Notes under the pieces: model-generated
Seen by the model: only the letters and a program-made list of their open reading frames with translations
Databases searched by the model: none
What the model was told of the DNA's origin: nothing
From: Clostridia bacterium
Lineage (GTDB): Bacteria; Bacillota; Clostridia; TANB77; CAG-508
Length of the DNA stretch: 64,000 nt
Assembly: GCA_900752335.1 (NCBI GenBank)
Contig: CAADUZ010000016.1
Coordinates: 1-64,000 of the forward strand
Direction: 5' to 3'
Made by a program: the position numbers and the translations under genes
Shown: in pieces, positions 63,280-64,000 of the stretch
How the letters are laid out: every line of letters starts with the position of its first letter
How positions within the stretch are numbered: the first letter of the stretch is position 1

Positions 63280-64000
63280 TTATACTTCTATATAATTGTA
63301 CTCACAAGCTCTAATTAACCTGTTCATAATTGCAAGGCCCAAGCCTTCTTGCTTTACACCTTCAATTAAAACAATATCTGGATTAAATTTATCTACTTGT
63401 CTTAAAGTAGCAAAAATATTTTTCGCAATTTCTTCTAAATTATTTTTGCGTCCTATGTTAATGGTTAGCAGATTTTCTTTATGATATGTGGCAATATTTT
63501 CAGTAGTAGATAGTATTAATGGATTATTGTATTCATGTGAAAGTTTAAGTATTTTATCTACTAGTAAAGAATTATTTTCGCTATACACCAACACACATTT
63601 GCTATTTGGAGCATAATGCCTATATTTCATTCCGGGCGAAAGTACTTTTTCGTTAGAAGCAATTTTGGAAAAAATATGCTCGTCAATTTTAACAGTTCCA
63701 ACTACATTCTTTATATCTTCTGGGGTAACTTTTCCAGGTCTTAAAATGGTAGGAACTTCGTTAATTACTCTTACAACTGTAGACTCTAAACCAACTTCAG
63801 AAGAACCACCGTCAATAATACAGTCAACTTTATTGGATAATTCAGAAAATATATCAGAAATATTTGTGCCACTTGGTTTCCCCGAAACATTTGCGCTAGG
63901 CGCTGCTATAGGAACACCAGAATAAGCAATCAATCTATTTGCAATTATATTACTTGGCATGCGAATACCAACCGTATCAAGCCCTGCAGTAACTGTATCT
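63280..64000 (-). CDS. L-threonylcarbamoyladenylate synthase (Sua5/YwlC), N-terminus outside the window
   Basis: The frame continues beyond base 64000 with no stop. The visible ~239 residues contain the end of the YrdC/Sua5 catalytic domain (IRMPSNIIANRLIAYSGVPIAAPSANVSGKPS, DCIIDGG...GLESTVV...ILRPGKVT). The C-terminal Sua5 domain follows (SPGMKYRHYAP, then VDKFNPDIVLIEGVKQEGLGLAIMNRLIRA). It makes threonylcarbamoyl-AMP for the universal t6A37 modification of ANN-decoding tRNAs. The two-domain form is the Bacillus YwlC type. Confidence 0.93.
   Translation of the reverse strand, partial: DTVTAGLDTVGIRMPSNIIANRLIAYSGVPIAAPSANVSGKPSGTNISDIFSELSNKVDCIIDGGSSEVGLESTVVRVINEVPTILRPGKVTPEDIKNVVGTVKIDEHIFSKIASNEKVLSPGMKYRHYAPNSKCVLVYSENNSLLVDKILKLSHEYNNPLILSTTENIATYHKENLLTINIGRKNNLEEIAKNIFATLRQVDKFNPDIVLIEGVKQEGLGLAIMNRLIRACEYNYIEV

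Overview
The window is low-GC, gene-dense bacterial chromosome from an anaerobic, endospore-lineage member of the Clostridia (Bacillota), probably of the uncultured gut-Clostridium type. The support is as follows. Base composition is about 70% A+T, with strong AGGAGG ribosome binding sites and canonical TTGACA-17-TATAAT promoters. There is a serine T-box leader, a glmS ribozyme and a CIRCE-controlled hrcA-grpE-dnaK-dnaJ operon. Sporulation genes (dpaA, bofA with its yaaL-like neighbour) and strict-anaerobe enzymes (pyruvate formate-lyase and its activase, rubrerythrin, FeoB) are present. The MurE module carries a DNPR motif, which points to meso-diaminopimelate peptidoglycan. No plasmid, prophage, CRISPR array or intact insertion sequence is visible; most of the window is core genome.

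Layout. 1-6120: tail of an FtsX-like permease, L-lactate dehydrogenase, a frameshifted hemolysin-III membrane protein, a MacB-like ABC ATPase-permease fusion, and a secreted choline-binding-repeat protein with a distinct composition. 6120-13600: a trans-sulfuration enzyme, a DapF-MurE fusion, pyrophosphatase, a membrane TPR protein, dipicolinate synthase subunit A and undecaprenyl-diphosphatase, with two copies of a palindromic GGAACAAGGGGACACAC repeat. 13700-23110: one contiguous type IV pilus cluster (PilM-PilN fusion, PilO-like, PilP-position protein, a tiny major pilin, prepilin peptidase, two minor pilins, PilB, PilT, PilC). 23100-32300: ROK kinase, a candidate noncoding RNA, RNase J, a BRO-type regulator, gltX, DUF951, engB, serS with T-box, DUF2508 and bofA. 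32300-43200: glmS with ribozyme, rpsF-ssb-rpsR, a ZnuABC-type metal transporter whose permease gene is frameshifted, trpS, obgE, lexA and mreB. 43300-49950: TetR plus acyl-CoA ligase, an unknown coiled-coil protein, DUF378, tRNA-Met/Ile2 and tRNA-Tyr, an MmcQ/YjbR remnant, and a TetR-flavodoxin-DUF362 redox operon with twin operators. 50000-64000: heat-shock operon, a Cys-rich membrane protein, pflB-pflA, a 200-bp palindromic MITE-like element, an XRE regulator, biotin ligase, a heptad-repeat protein, rubrerythrin, feoB and the end of a Sua5/TsaC gene.

How the genes fit together. Cell-envelope synthesis is over-represented (DapF-MurE, UppP, GlmS, MreB and a wall-binding exoprotein), beside a complete twitching/adhesion pilus. 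The least-described items are the DapF-MurE fusion, the PilM-PilN fusion and the unusual pilins and prepilin peptidase of the pilus, the orphan promoter-terminator transcription unit before RNase J, the two repeat families, and the two single-base frameshifts in otherwise intact genes. All assignments rest on motif reading; no database search was run.
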